A DNA stretch of 64,000 nt from Cacajao melanocephalus (GCA_963573385.1 CAUYLG010041603.1:23930-87929), one strand, 5' to 3'. Shown: positions 1 through 18,312, counted from the stretch's first letter. Made by a program: numbers and translations. Notes: a model not told the origin generated them from the sequence alone.

Positions 1-84
1 CATATGGAGGTGAGGAAACCATCTTCTACATACAAAGCCCCAGTTACTATGGTTTGTTTTTGCCTTAATATTTACCTATTTTCT

Positions 85-265
85 TCTCTGAATTATTATA
101 AAGTAAATTACAGACAACATATCATCCCTAAAAATTTCAGTATGTATCTCTAAAAATAAGTACATTTTTCTAACCATGCCACCATGATCACACCTGAACA
201 AATATCATCTAATTGTCCATATATATACATATATATATTCAAATTTCCCCAATTGCCCCAGAATT
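85..265. repeat. Ancient L1 (L1M-type) 3' end fragment
   Basis: The stretch has the wording of an old L1 3' region: a 'cagtatgtatctcta' motif, then 'atcacacctgaaca', then 'attcaaatttcccca'. This order recurs in many mammalian L1M 3' tails. It is diverged and I cannot name the subfamily or be sure of its orientation. Confidence 0.4.
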
Positions 266-269
266 ATCC

Positions 270-1099
270 TTTATAGCTGCTTCTATAGAAGTTTTTCAAA
301 AGTATCTTTTCAAATTCTTGCCCATGGATGAAAATAGCTGATCATGTCATAAAATGGCACTTGAAGGCACATCCCCCTGCAGGGTGTCAGAGGAGTCTTG
401 GGTGACTCTAATATAATAATATAAATTCATTGCCAAAACACAACAATACAAAACCATATATGTGACACGTCTATAATCAGGCAGTAACTTTTGCAGATTG
501 GAGGTACAGGTCAAACTTAACATTGAAGTCTGGATGGTGGGTTTTCTCCTGGGTTTTTTTTTTTTTTTAAATCTATCTCAGCTGTGCTAACATTCCTAAC
601 TCCTCTGACTGCTGGAGACATAGCTCATCTTTCCCTTGGGTGGATGTCCTAGGTCACAGTGAAGTGGCAGCTAGGAATGTGGACAGCCCTCACCCCAGCT
701 GAGTTTGAAGACTTCCAGGTTTGGAATCGCAGTGCTTTAGATAGGAGGCACAGATGCTGCAGGAACCTCACTTCTTCTCCCAGCAGGATGACTAACTACC
801 CTGGTTTTCCTGGGACCTTCGGTTTTAAAATCAGGATGAGTTGGTCACTCTACTCCCCCAGGGTGTTCTGCTGGCCCATCGTGCCAAAGCTCTGCTCTTA
901 TTTGAGCTGACATGTCAGTTAACCTGTAGTATTTACCCAGCCACTATTCTGTGCCTAGTAGAGTACTGGGGGGGCTACATAAAGAAGGGGAATGGGAACT
1001 GACATTGATGACCCACTCTGTGGCCATTACTTCACAGAACCAACCAATTCACTCCCCAGGTGTGATCACCATGAGTACTGGGGTTCTCTCCTGCTCTCT
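270..1099. other. No recognised feature
   Basis: AT-rich, single-copy-looking DNA with one T-run at about 555-568. An 83-codon frame at 659-910 has no family resemblance that I recognise and is within chance length. Confidence 0.5.
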
Positions 1100-1255
1100 A
1101 GCTGGTCTCCTGTCTGTATGCTAGAACCACTTGCGCAGATTTTAAAACATAATAATTCCAACAACCCATTCTCCAGGAGGTTCTAATTCAGTCAGTCTGA
1201 GGTGGGGGCCTAAGCACTCTTATTTTTAAAAAGTGCTTCTAAGTGATTTTGGATA
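1100..1255 (+). mobile_element. MER5A-like hAT-Charlie remnant
   Basis: The run 'attcagtcagtctgaggtggggg' split over 1185-1210, followed by an A/T-rich block and 'agtgcttctaagtgatt', follows the central and right part of the MER5A non-autonomous DNA transposon. Terminal inverted repeats are not clearly preserved, so this is a truncated, old copy. Confidence 0.5.
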
Positions 1256-1818
1256 ACAGTTTTCACGCATTTCAGATCATACATTTCTCACTGAAAACTT
1301 CAATGTGGCTGATACTAGTTGGCATGTGAGAGAAAACTGATTTGTCCATCTGACACTCAAGGTGGGTCCCTCCATGTAGAACAAGCGTTGACAGCAACTT
1401 TGCCCTTGAGGGACATGCCCACTCACTGGGCCCCTGTCAGTCTGGGTTTAGAGTCTGGCTATTTACAGGCTGTTCAAACTCCTATGCTCCACTGGGGAAG
1501 AGGTGAGCCCCTGGTTATCCAGATCCTTGTCCTGGTAACCTCAGGTGAGCTCCTGCAGTCACAGTCAGATGAACCAGCTTATCACTCCATACTGACCTCT
1601 ATGAAAAAAACTTCCTTCTAACAAATGAAAGCCATAGAAGGTGACCTCCTAGAATATCCGTCACATAATACTGACATCTATTTCTTGAATAAAAGTTTGT
1701 AAGACATGACAAATGCACATGAGAACATAAGGTCAGACAGTTTACACCAAGTGCCAAATGAAGAGTTTCATCAATAAGCAATGTAGGAGTGAAGGAGCAC
1801 AACCAACCCTTTGGATGG
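1256..1818. other. No recognised feature
   Basis: Mixed-composition DNA. A 100-codon frame at 1319-1621 has no recognisable domain and no upstream promoter or splice context that I can support. Confidence 0.5.
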
Positions 1819-2171
1819 TGTATTAGTCTGTTTTCTTTCTGCCCGAGACTGGACAATTTACAAAAGAAAGGGGTTTAATGAACCTACAGTTCCACATGGC
1901 TGGGGAGGCCTCACAATCATGGTGGAAGGCAAGGAAGAGCGAGTCACATCTTACATGGATGGCAGCAGGCAAAGACAGAGATTGTTCAGGGAATCTCCCA
2001 TTTTTAAAACCATCAGATCTCATGAGACTTATTCACTCTCATGAGAACAGCATGAGAAAGACCTGCTCCCATGATTCAATTACCTCCCATTGGGTTCCTC
2101 CCACAACACATGGGAATTGTGAGAGTTACAATTCAAGATGAGTGGGGTGGGGATACAGTCAAACCATATCA
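1819..2171 (-). mobile_element. Solo THE1/MST LTR (ERVL-MaLR)
   Basis: Read on the minus strand it starts TGATATGGTTTGACTGTATC and ends with ACTAATACA, the canonical THE1/MST LTR termini, and the 353-bp length fits a complete LTR. The flanking pentamers (gatgg before, gacag after) match at only 3 of 5 positions, so the target duplication is degenerate. No internal MaLR sequence flanks it, so it is a solo LTR formed by LTR-LTR recombination. Such LTRs carry a promoter and poly(A) signal and can act as regulatory elements, but nothing here shows activity. Confidence 0.85.
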
Positions 2172-2369
2172 GACAGGGTAGGGCCAAAAGGCTTCCTGCA
2201 GGAGGTGGATGAACCGTGGAAGGTGGGCAGGATAGAAGAGTAGAGAGAAGGCAGGCCCTGCCCAGAAGAGAACGTGGTCCCCTATCATCATAGTCACTTA
2301 TTTGGAGGAAAAAATAAGGGTATCACTTCATTTTCAGATGCTTGCGTTGTAAGGCCACTGACATCACCA

Positions 2370-2630
2370 GTGAATACAGCTTAGAGGTTAAAACCATAAG
2401 CTCCAGAGGTAAGCTACTTGGGTCCAAGCTGGGCTTCCTGGTTATATAACCATGGGCAAAATAGAATCCTTTTTCTGTAAAGCTGGATTAACAATGATAT
2501 CAGCCTAATATGACTGCAATGATGATGACCAGATAACACACACACAGTGTGCAGTACAGAGCCTGGAACATCATAAGCATCCAATAAATGCTGGTGATGA
2601 TTGTTGCTATCATTATTGATTGAAGGCTTG
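2370..2630 (+). mobile_element. MIR SINE
   Basis: It follows the MIR order: 'taaaaccataagctccag' near the 5' part, a region like the C/T-rich 'tttttctgtaaag' core, then the 3' part 'gcctggaacatcataag' and 'caataaatgctgg'. Divergence is high, as expected of a tRNA-derived SINE older than 100 million years. The embedded ACACACAC run at about 2538 is a short local expansion. Confidence 0.65.
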
Positions 2631-2827
2631 GTCAGTTACTATAATCACATGGGTCAATCAGCTCCCAAAATTTTAAGAAAAGTTCTTTATGAAATTGTTA
2701 CTCACAGAAGATGGCTCTCCTTTACTGGGATGAGGGCAAAGCTGACATTAAACCTCCAAGGCTTGCCATGTTTTGAGAATCATCAGCATAACACTAGATC
2801 TATCTGCCCAATGGATAAGTAAGTTGA

Positions 2828-3235
2828 TGTCTTAATTTGCTAGGGTGGCCATAAAGTGCCACAGACTGGGTGACTTAAACAACAAAAATTAATTTTCTCA
2901 TAACTCTGGAGGCTAGAAGTCCAAGATCAAGGTGTCAGCAGGGTTGGTTTCCTCCGAGGTCCCTCTCCATGGCTTGTAGATGGCTGCCTTCTTGCTGTGA
3001 ACTCACATGGTTGTCGCCCTGTGTACACACATCCTTTGTGTCTCCTTTTGTGTTTAGATTTCATCTTCACATAAGGACACAAGTCTGAGTGGATCAGAGC
3101 CTGCCCTAAAAGCCTCATTTTAATTCAATCACCTCTTTAAAGACACTATCACCAAATACAGTTACATTTCAAGGTCCTGGGGGTTAGGGACCTTCCACAT
3201 ATGAATTTTGGGGGACACAGTTTGACCCACAATAG
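2828..3235 (-). mobile_element. MLT1-type LTR (ERVL-MaLR)
   Basis: The plus strand begins 'tgtcttaatttgctagggtg' and continues through 'aactctggaggctagaag' and 'tccaagatcaaggtgtcagc' to 'gttagggac...gggggacacagtttgacccac'. This is the reverse complement of the MLT1 LTR, whose sense start is the 'gggtcaaactgtgtccccc' segment. The length of about 408 bp is near full for an MLT1 LTR. No internal sequence adjoins it. Confidence 0.8.
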
Positions 3236-4069
3236 CTGAGTTCTGCTTTCCACTCTACTTCTGTTAATACAGAGGAGAGGGAAGTTCCCATAACTTTTGT
3301 TGTCTGCATAGGGAGAAAACCTGGTGTATTTCACGTGTACATAGTACATGGTTCATATGCTAGCTCAGCAGGGCGAAGCTGCCTGAAGCAGTCAAAAGAG
3401 GTGCAGACCAACCATGGTTTTCAGCATAAACAAAACACTTACTTCCAAAGTGCTTCTGAGAAGTCAAAATGAGATTTTAAATATAAATCATTTGTCCAAC
3501 ACAACCATTAATAGGTACAACCAATATTTCTCCCTAATGGATGGGCTAGAAAATAAATGTATAGCCAATCTCTCATAATGAAATATGTATACTCTTTATA
3601 ATTGCTAATGATTTAAAGTAGATCGCTCTCTTGCTTAGTAAATGGAGTTTTCACATCTTTTGTCTTAGTTAAGTAAAATGAAGTCATATTGATGGCATTT
3701 AACCAAAAGAAAAGGCAAAATAAGGTGGCTATTTTCTAAAGGTTTTAAATACTCATGCAAGTTTTGTGACATGCTTTCTCAACTTTTATATTGATGACAA
3801 GGTAGAAAGTTTTATAATAAATGATTGGCTTGTGGTGCTCAAATGCAGAAGGAATAGAAATTCCTAGTCAAACTATCAAGTTACAAAGGTTTGGTCTCAT
3901 AGGCGCCTTTAAAGTTTTTTTTTGTTTGTTTTTTTTTTAAATAAGCACTTGGATCTTCAAAATGTTTCATTTACCTGGGTCTTTTCTGTAAGGCAGCACA
4001 CAAAAGAAAATTAAATTTATTTTAAAATTCTCTCTGCACTAACAGCCTGGAGTATCCTCTTTACTGTTC
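3236..4069. other. No recognised feature; T-rich run
   Basis: AT-rich DNA without a repeat I can name. A T-rich tract at 3915-3939 (T-runs broken by two G) is the only simple-sequence element. Confidence 0.5.
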
Positions 4070-4093
4070 CCAACGCACACAGGTAGGCACAAG

Positions 4094-4136
<43 letters not shown>

Positions 4137-4310
4137 GCACACTCATGCAGGCACACACATATAGGCACATACACACACACAGAGGCACAGGCACACAGAG
4201 ACACACTTACGCAGGCACACACACATACAGGCCCCCACATACACAGGCACACACATGCAGGCACACACAAGGCACATACACACACACGCACACACACAGC
4301 CCTCCCCTGA
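4070..4310. repeat. CA-rich microsatellite and minisatellite
   Basis: A pure (CA)n core lies at about 4096-4132. It is followed by about 170 bp of imperfect units built from AGGCACACACACA, GAGGCACA and CATACA words, for example near 4148, 4180, 4210 and 4255. The structure suggests a dinucleotide tract that expanded into longer interrupted units. Long frames on both strands here (Cys/Val-rich and His/Thr-rich) are artefacts of the repeat. Confidence 0.93.
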
Positions 4311-5199
4311 AAAGTAGTTCAAGCCTAGAAAGTTCAGTTTAATTCCAGGGTTATTTTTTAAATTCTTTCATGTTCTTTTGCACGCTTGGAAAGCAGCCCT
4401 AACAAAGACTAAGGTGGTACATATTAGGCCTTCGGGTACCTTGTTTTACTTATTAAAAGTATTCACAATTGATTTTCAAATTCTTGAATCAAATTTCTCT
4501 TTCTGGGAAGGTCTATGACTTGGGTTTTAAGTGTCCTCTTAGCTAGAATCCAATTCTATAGTTTGTGGCTAGGCATGAAGGTTGGTATCAGGAAAAAAAG
4601 CTTTGTGAATATAGGCTTCACTTACATGGCTTTATTGACTTAGAAGCTATAGATTAGCCCTTAAAGCATAAGTTTTGCCAGTGATGGAAAGTCATAGGAA
4701 TCACTGTGTTCAGAAGAATAATGATGTTCCCTTTCATTTATATTATGTAAATCATTTATGCTATAATGCCACTGAATACACACACATACTGTTTAACTAC
4801 ACTCGCACACCCTATAACACACATACACCACACACTCTTAAGTAAAATGTTGTTGGGAAATGTCCCTGCTTTTCTGGGCAAGCATAATGCCAGTCTGCTG
4901 TATACCACAGAAACAGGAGGGCAGAGCCAGCAGCAGTGTGGAGCTTGGCCCTGGGCCCACCAGACTGCTAGGCAGATGCTCTGATGCTGCAACACTGCGT
5001 CACCTTTGAGTCACCCTGGTTTCCATGAACTTGCTGATCTTTAATGAGTCTGCAACTGCCCTTTCAAATCACCTGAAAAATAATGGAGCCTATTAATCAG
5101 CCACCTTCCTAAAGGCAACATGTCAGGGGAAAGACATTGTAAGGATGGGTGGAGCAAGGTGGGGCTTCCCAGGGGCAGTTCAGAGGACACGGGATAGGA
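4311..5199. other. No recognised feature
   Basis: Single-copy-looking DNA. A second, weak CA-rich patch lies at 4775-4835. Short frames at 4756-4995 on both strands reflect that patch. Confidence 0.5.
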
Positions 5200-5319
5200 C
5201 CATGGTCTAAAGCCCAGGTCCTGGATTCCAACAGACCCACATTTGAGTCCTGATTCTGTTACTTATTAGCTTCAAGGGAAGAAGTAACTTGGCCAAAGCT
5301 GCACAGAAAGTAAATCCCT
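5200..5319 (+). mobile_element. MIR SINE, 5' half (split by Alu)
   Basis: 'aaagcccaggtcctggattc', 'ttgagtcctgattctgttac' and 'ttacttattagcttcaagg' correspond to the tRNA-related and core part of MIR. The sequence resumes after the Alu at 5615, so one ancient MIR was split by a younger insertion. Confidence 0.6.
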
Positions 5320-5614
5320 GGCAAGGCACGGTTGCTAATGCCTGTAATCCTAGCATTTTGGGAGGCCAAGGAGGGTGGATCACTTGAGGTCAGGAGTTCG
5401 AAACCAGCCTGGCCAACATGATCACCCATCTCTACTAAAAATACAAAAAAATTAGCCAGGCATGGTGGCAGGTGCCTGTAATCCCAGCTACTCCAGAGGC
5501 TGAGGCAGTAGAATCAATTGAACTTGGGAGATGGAGGTTGAAGTGAGCTAATATCATGCCACTGTACTCCAGCCTGGATGACAAAGTGAGACTCCATCTC
5601 AAAAAAAAAAAAAA
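5320..5614 (+). mobile_element. Alu element inserted in a MIR
   Basis: A complete dimeric Alu with left and right monomers, the internal A-rich linker (about 5440-5452) and a 14-A tail. The flanks carry an imperfect target-site duplication: aaagtaaatccct (5307-5319) against aaagtaaattctt (from 5612), 11 of 13 identical. Several CpG sites have decayed, in line with an older AluS or AluJ. Confidence 0.97.
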
Positions 5615-5730
5615 GTAAATTCTTATTATTCTTATTGCATAGGGTCGTAAGGATTAAATGACAATAAGCACATGATCCTGGTATCTGGCATATCCCATCA
5701 TATTGGCTGTTACGGTTATTACTACAAGGC
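5615..5730 (+). mobile_element. MIR SINE, 3' half (split by Alu)
   Basis: 'gcatagggtcgtaaggatta' followed by 'aatgacaataagcacatg' and 'tatctggcat' matches the 3' MIR segment that normally follows the part seen at 5200-5319. It completes that element on the far side of the Alu. Confidence 0.6.
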
Positions 5731-8204
<2,474 letters not shown>

Positions 8205-8335
8205 TAACTCAGCTTATCCAAGACAGGAGAAAGGAACCTACTGCATGCCCATTTTACCAATGAAGTAACTGAAACTCAGAGGTGCTAAATACTTAGCATC
8301 AGACTAGCAAGCTAGTCTGTCTGGCATCAAATATT
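8205..8335 (-). mobile_element. MIR SINE fragment
   Basis: 'cccattttaccaatgaagta' and 'actgaaactcagaggtgcta' are the reverse complement of the MIR segment ending in CTCATCTGTAAAATGGG, followed by a degenerate 'gactagcaagctagtctg'. It is a short core-to-5' piece. Confidence 0.5.
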
Positions 8336-13089
<4,754 letters not shown>

Positions 13090-13213
13090 TAAGAAATACC
13101 TAATGTAGATGATGGGTGGATGAACGCAGCAAGCCACCAGGGCATGTGTATACCTATGTAACAATCCTGCACAATCTGCACATGTACCCCAGAACTTAAA
13201 GTATTAAAAAAAG
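13090..13213 (+). mobile_element. L1P 3' UTR fragment (5'-truncated L1)
   Basis: 'acctaatgtagatgatgggt' through 'ccagggcatgtgtataccta' to 'ccccagaacttaaagtatta' and a short A-run is the last ~120 bp of a primate L1. It is severely 5'-truncated and non-coding. Flanking duplications are not convincing. Confidence 0.87.
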
Positions 13214-13773
13214 AGTTCTGAGCCCTACTCTGAAGTTTACATTGATTCAGAGACTGAAGCCATACTTAATAAAGAAACTAAGACAAATTTTGTTATGTAT
13301 GCTGTCAATAAAAATTACAAACATAACTTGGAAAAAAATAGTGGTAGCTATTATGATTATTCTTTAAAATTCAAAAGCTTAGATTTTCTTAAAATCAGTC
13401 CTAGTACATCCTAGTACACAGGATAAATACTTGGCTGCACCTGGTTGGGGCTGTGAGTAGGGGCAGCCCCTTTAGAGCACGACATCTCCATTTTGCCATG
13501 GATCCTACCACCTGCTTTACTCACTTGTGTGGCTGCCTGGGTTTTCAAAGCCATGGAGTTTCTAACCACAGCCTTGGAATAATTTTCAATGTATTCCTCT
13601 CTCTCTCTCATGCCTCTTCTCCCCTTGATACCCATAAACATCCTTATCTGACCTGAACACATCTTTCTGCAGGAGGGAAGGTAGGGGTTGGCAGCTCCTT
13701 TCTGCAGGTTCCTTCCAGTTCTGTGCATTTGTCCTAAAGGCATCATCAGCAGTCTCTTCCTTTTTGATTAGGG
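13214..13773. other. No recognised feature
   Basis: Mixed DNA without a named repeat. A 111-codon minus-strand frame at 13411-13746 shows no domain that I know. Confidence 0.5.
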
Positions 13774-14295
13774 TGTCAGAGGCATTCGAACCAGAGTGAC
13801 TCCATCTTGAGTGACGGCTAGGAAAATGAGGTTGGGACTTGCTGGGCTGCATTTTCAGAAAGTTAATTAATCCTAGCCTCTAGATGTTTACAGTTAAGAG
13901 AATAGATTGATAATATTTACTAAACAGACCCAGACTTGGGAGCGTACTGATACCCCAATATCTTGAGAACAAAGGCATTTCTAGTTTTGCTTTAAAGATA
14001 ATAATATTGATTCTTGCAAAATATTGTAATTAAGGAACTTAATCCTTTATCACAAACCCTACATCTCCCCATGATCTGTTTTATCCTGTATATAAACAAG
14101 GATTGCTCCTAGGATGGACACCATCCTCCTCTTACTTTCAGGAATGCCTTACTGTCTGTGGAGTAGCTGTTCTTTCACCACTTTACTTTCTTAATAAACA
14201 TGCTTTTGCTTTGCACTGTGGACTCTCCATAAATACTTATGCAAGATCCAAGAACCCTCTCTTGGAGTCTGGATCAGGACCCCTTTCCTGTAACA
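13774..14295 (+). mobile_element. Solo LTR of a class I endogenous retrovirus (LTR8-like)
   Basis: It begins TGTCAGAGGCATTCGAACCA and ends CTTTCCTGTAACA, so it has intact TG...CA termini over 522 bp. Inside are a TATA-like box (tgtatataaac near 14088), an AATAAA (about 14192) and the 'gagactccataaat...caagaaccctctcttgg' 3' part seen in several human ERV1 LTRs. The flanking tetramers aggg and gggg match at 3 of 4 positions, close to the 4-bp duplication made by gammaretrovirus-like integrases. No provirus body is present. My family name (LTR8/HUERS group) is tentative. Confidence 0.7.
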
Positions 14296-14734
14296 GGGGC
14301 AGGCTTTCCTTTTTTCTCTTCTGATGTTCTGTTAGCTCAATTTTAGAATTGCTGCCCCAGCTGTGAAGGACACTGAGCATTAATGCAGGGACTCTCATCC
14401 CTCACACACAAAGATGAAAAGAACCATCAAGGAAGAAGAGGAGGAAGAGATTCTGGAGCCTACTCAGGAGATCAAATTCAAATGAGAGTTTATGACTCAG
14501 TGCACAGATTCTGGACTGAAGAACACAGGCTCCTGCTAAAGCCATAATTCCTCCTTGAACGTCCAGAGAGCCAGTCTCTGGGAGCCAATGTGAGACACAG
14601 AAAGCATTATGCAACGAGGAAATGTAGGCTTTCTGTGTATCGCATCTGTTTTGCACTCTTAGGTGGATGGTTCATTTGCATTGAAGGGCATTCAGCTCCA
14701 AACTCTCTGGGATGATGGAAAGAGCCATTCTAGT
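14296..14734. other. No recognised feature
   Basis: Short interval between an LTR and a MIR-like piece. A purine-rich patch lies at 14413-14455. Confidence 0.5.
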
Positions 14735-14908
14735 CCCATCATTTCCTAGTTTTGTGATCTTGGGACATCCTTCCATTTTTCCAACTCAGTATTTCTTTAG
14801 TGGCAAGTAGGGATAATCCCACCTCACGGGGCTCTTAGGAGTAATTTGATATGATAATAGCAATTTGATATGATAATAGGAAGATCTAGCACAGTACTGC
14901 AAACACAG
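14735..14908 (+). mobile_element. MIR-like fragment with a 19-bp tandem duplication
   Basis: 'tagttttgtgatcttgggac' and the following text through 'gggataatcccacctcac' resemble the MIR core. At about 14842-14880 a 19-bp unit (aatttgatatgataatagc) is repeated once with a single change, a local slippage duplication within the 3' part. Confidence 0.45.
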
Positions 14909-15597
14909 TGTTACTGGCAGAAAATCCATATAGGTCTGCAGCAACTGCAGTTCTTGCCTCCTCAGAAGAAAGATTTCAAGTTTTAGAATGAGGCAAGTTT
15001 TAGAGCAGGAGTGAAAGTTTATTAAAAAGCTTTAGAGCAGGTATAAAAGGAAGGAAAATACACTTAGAAGAAGGCCAAGCAGGCAACTTGATCAAGTGCC
15101 CGGTTTGACTTTTGACTTAGGGTTTTACGATATTGACAATACTTCTCGGAGCTTGCCTGTCTTCTTCCCTAATTTTTCCCTTGACCTGCAATATCTACAT
15201 GCACAGTGGCCTGCTAGCGCTTGGGAGGGGCCACTACAACTATTTACTGGAGTTATATGACGCTCACTTGAGGCGTTCTTCTCTTACCAGTTGAACACTC
15301 CTGGAGAGTCATATACCACTTAAACTCTGCCATTTTGCCTCTTAGTGTACAATCTTGGACCCACTCACCCAAATCCTGAGATCTTATCGGGAAGCTGCTG
15401 ATCACCAGTCAGGTTTCTTTCTGTCTATTGGGAGACTGCCTTTTTTCCCTAGTGCCGGCTGTGACCAATTATTATTTTAGAGAAACAGTGAAACAACTGC
15501 CTGACCATATTACCTGATGGTCACCTGACATTCCTGATGCAGAGGGAGGGAGCCCTATCCTGTCTTTTTCATGCCTGACTAGCTACCTACTATAACA
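14909..15597 (-). mobile_element. Solo ERVL LTR (MER21-like)
   Basis: On the minus strand it begins TGTTATAGTAGGTAGCTAGT and ends ...AGTAACA, giving TG...CA ends over 689 bp. Near its 3' part it carries TTTTAATAAACTTTC, a poly(A) signal (plus-strand complement around 15018-15030), and 'gccttcttctaagtg' and 'tccttttatacc' motifs. Length and the 'taggtagctagtcaggcat' start fit MER21-type ERVL LTRs. I see no matching 5-bp target duplication, so one boundary may be slightly off. Confidence 0.6.
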
Positions 15598-16112
15598 ATA
15601 GGTGGCAAACAACAGCCAGGATCACTCTGTACAGCTGCGTAGGTTGTGCAGTGTGCAATGCCAGGGCTTTCATTTGCATAATCTCTCCATAATCATATGC
15701 AGCAGCCTCACCCGCAAATGTCAGCTCCCTTCATCTCCCTTCCCCTGATGAGACACGCTAGAAGATAAAGCAAAAAGATTAGAGAGAACAGCAAGGGGCA
15801 CGTGATAACTACACAGCTGGCACAGATGTATTAAAATAATGTGACCCGTCTTCTGCTTCCTCTACTTGACAAAAGGGGACCCCTCAACATTTAATGAACA
15901 CTTATGTAGTTGGGATGCTAGGCCCACAATAGGCATTTCTGTCTCATTTCCGTACAGCACAGTTCTTTATAGCCTGTGATCCTGTTGTCTTCACCTCTGA
16001 GTAAAAGTAAAAAGCTGTTTCCATCCAAGAGCAATTACTGGCTTCAAGCCACTGCTTCTCAAACTCTTAGCCTGTGGCTTTTTCCCACATCTCACACCAA
16101 GCCCCCCACCAT
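15598..16112. other. No recognised feature
   Basis: About 0.5 kb between two LTRs. It contains no retroviral internal sequence that I recognise, so the neighbouring LTRs are not ends of one provirus: they differ in sequence and orientation. Confidence 0.5.
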
Positions 16113-16541
16113 TGTTAAATCAAACTAAAATCTGGTCTGAGAAAGCCTCTGAACTCTCATACTTGAGTCCCTATGGAGGAACTGTAACCTAACATAGTAG
16201 GTAGGTAAACTGAAAACTAACTCGAGTATGCTTCTGTAAGCTAGCTGAGCCTCAGTCAATCCGAGCAGCCATGCTTGAGCCACTCAAAGGCAGCCAACTG
16301 TCCAAACCATGTGCAAATGAGGCTAACTCGGAGCTATAACCAATCCAGCTGTTTCTGGACCTCACTTTTGTTTTCCGCATGCTACTTTTTTTTCCCCTCT
16401 GTCCATAAATTTGCTCTGACCATGTGGCAGCACTAGAATCTCTCTGATGTTCTGTGATTCTGATGGCTGCCTGATTCTTGAATCTTTTTCTTACTCAATT
16501 AAACTGTTATAGTTTATTTATTTAAAGTTTTTCTTTTAACA
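16113..16541 (+). mobile_element. ERV1-type LTR (MER4-group-like)
   Basis: It starts TGTTAAATCAAACTAAAATC and ends in a TTTTAACA terminus. It contains 'gctgcctgattcttgaatc' and 'ctcaattaaact', the 3' signature shared by MER4/MER31/MER34-type LTRs, and 'ctgtccataaatttgctctg' upstream in the promoter area. No clear target duplication was found. The exact family is uncertain. Confidence 0.55.
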
Positions 16542-18145
16542 CTGTGTATCTGGTTCATCAGTCCTTTGGTATTTAGTGATAAGAGAGTTTAGAGGGTCAT
16601 GATGGTAGCCCCAGCTACAGAATCTCAGCAGCAGGGCAGTCTGCAGAACTCAGCACTGCCTCACCTGTCCACCCCTCTCATGAGCCTCACCCTCTGCACT
16701 TTGCTCATATTTCTTCCCAAAGCTTTCCTTGTGGCAGGAGATGCTTGATGTCAAGATCTTCCTCCATAACATCAGTCAGATGTGTGAAAACTGAAAATAG
16801 GTAATATGTGTTAGAAGAAGACTTCTGTCCTCTGAGAGATAAATTATGAAAATTCTTATCATCCCTGTTTATAAGGCATAGAAAAATTATATTGTCAATA
16901 TGTTGCCTTGTATTTTGTACATGTTCTTAAAAAATCAAAGATTGTTAATGTGCTATTGCTTTTCATTTTTGCCTCAATTGTAATGCATTTATAAACCAGT
17001 AATTCTTACCATTAATAGCAGACCTTTAGTTTTCATCTTTACTGATTTTTATATAACAATTTTAAAATGCAATAAACTGCGTTAAGTACACACTGATGTT
17101 GAAAGACAGCACCTAAACCCAACTGGTAGCCAGTACATAGTGCCACCATCGAATTACCCAAAATGTTTCCTAGCCAGCTGATGTACAAGAGTCCTGTTTG
17201 GGGTTTGAATGTCAAATATCTAAAAAACAAGGGCTGAGCACACTGATAACTAAATATCAAACTGGAAAACCAACGGGGTCAACTGCTGTCTCAAACTCCA
17301 AGTCCATTAGATGGGGTGAGCAGCAGACTCTAAGGGCCTTGTTAGGGAAAAGCAAGCAACTGCATTGGTCTGTGCTATGCATCTACATCCTTTGGGTTGA
17401 CACTGCAAAAATGTATAAGGCTGAGGGCCTATGGTCAAAGTAGGACGAGCACTCTGGGGCTGGCCCCACTGGGTTTTGTCATCCACTACTAGACAACTCT
17501 GCATGGCAAGGCTGTTTTCTGCCATGTACCATTACTGGAGGGCTCTAGGCCTCGAGAAATCTGTAATTAAGAAACTCATAATCATCCTACCCCTTCCTTG
17601 CTGCTTTTACCCCCAAAGATTCCTGCTGAGGGGTTAGTATTTCACTCAGAAGACAATGGAGAACCACTGACAGGGTTTAAGGCAGGGAACAACTAGCCTA
17701 GATTTGCATTTTGAAAAGATAATTCAGGGAACATCGTACATCTATACGGTCCTTGGGGGCAATGCTAGAGCTGAGAATAGATTCCACATTAGATCAGAAC
17801 GATGTTTCCTCTCATCCTGCCAAGAACTGAACATTGTCTCTCCGTGCATCAGACTCTTAGACAGGATGCCCCAGTGGTAGACACACACAGTATATTTGCT
17901 GTTGTTGAGTTAGACACTTAGAGGATTGAATTGGTAACATCCTTTTCTCTTTTTACCAATCCATTTTCATTGATGTTACCTTGCACACTATTCCTCCCCA
18001 ACCCATGTAGCTCTGATTTTCCCCAAGATGTCCTGACCAAGTGGGAACCAAAAGAATCAACAGTAGAGCTTGAATTATTTCCTCTCACGGAAATCTGCAC
18101 ACGCAGTCACTTTCCATCTCTCTTGGGTGAAGAGAGTAGAAGGTA
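16542..18145. other. No firmly recognised feature
   Basis: About 1.6 kb. 'tttaaggcagggaacaact' with 'agatttgcattttgaaaag' (17677-17718) resembles part of an old mammalian interspersed repeat that I cannot name. Overlapping frames on both strands at 17039-17640 are all under 82 codons. Confidence 0.4.
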
Positions 18146-18312
18146 GTAGAGTGGAGTGAGAAGAACTCTGAACATGAAGTCCTAATGCCTGAGTCTTCTC
18201 CTGTTCTGCCTCTTCCTTTTCATGTGACCTGGGATCATGCCACCATTCGCTTACCCGTAAAGGAGGACCAGGTCACCTTGCACATCCCGTAGCACCGACT
18301 CTATGATTCTGC
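18146..18312 (+). mobile_element. MIR3 SINE
   Basis: A tRNA-related start ('tagagtggagtgagaagaac'), a MIR-like core ('cttttcatgtgacctggga') and the MIR3-specific tail 'aggaggaccaggtcacctt' ending in 'actctatgattctg'. The L3-type tail separates MIR3 from ordinary MIR. Confidence 0.6.

Noticed and set aside
4140..4290. Possible CRISPR-like array of repeats and spacers
   Set aside because: Unit lengths vary, there are no unique spacers, and the DNA is mammalian; it is a degenerate CA minisatellite.
4061..4342. Two long frames (Cys/Val-rich and His/Thr-rich) in the CA repeat
   Set aside because: They are direct translations of CA/TG repeats in two frames and strands.
13774..16541. A provirus bounded by the LTRs at 13.8 and 16.1 kb
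   Set aside because: The LTRs belong to different families and there is no gag, pol or env sequence between them that I recognise.
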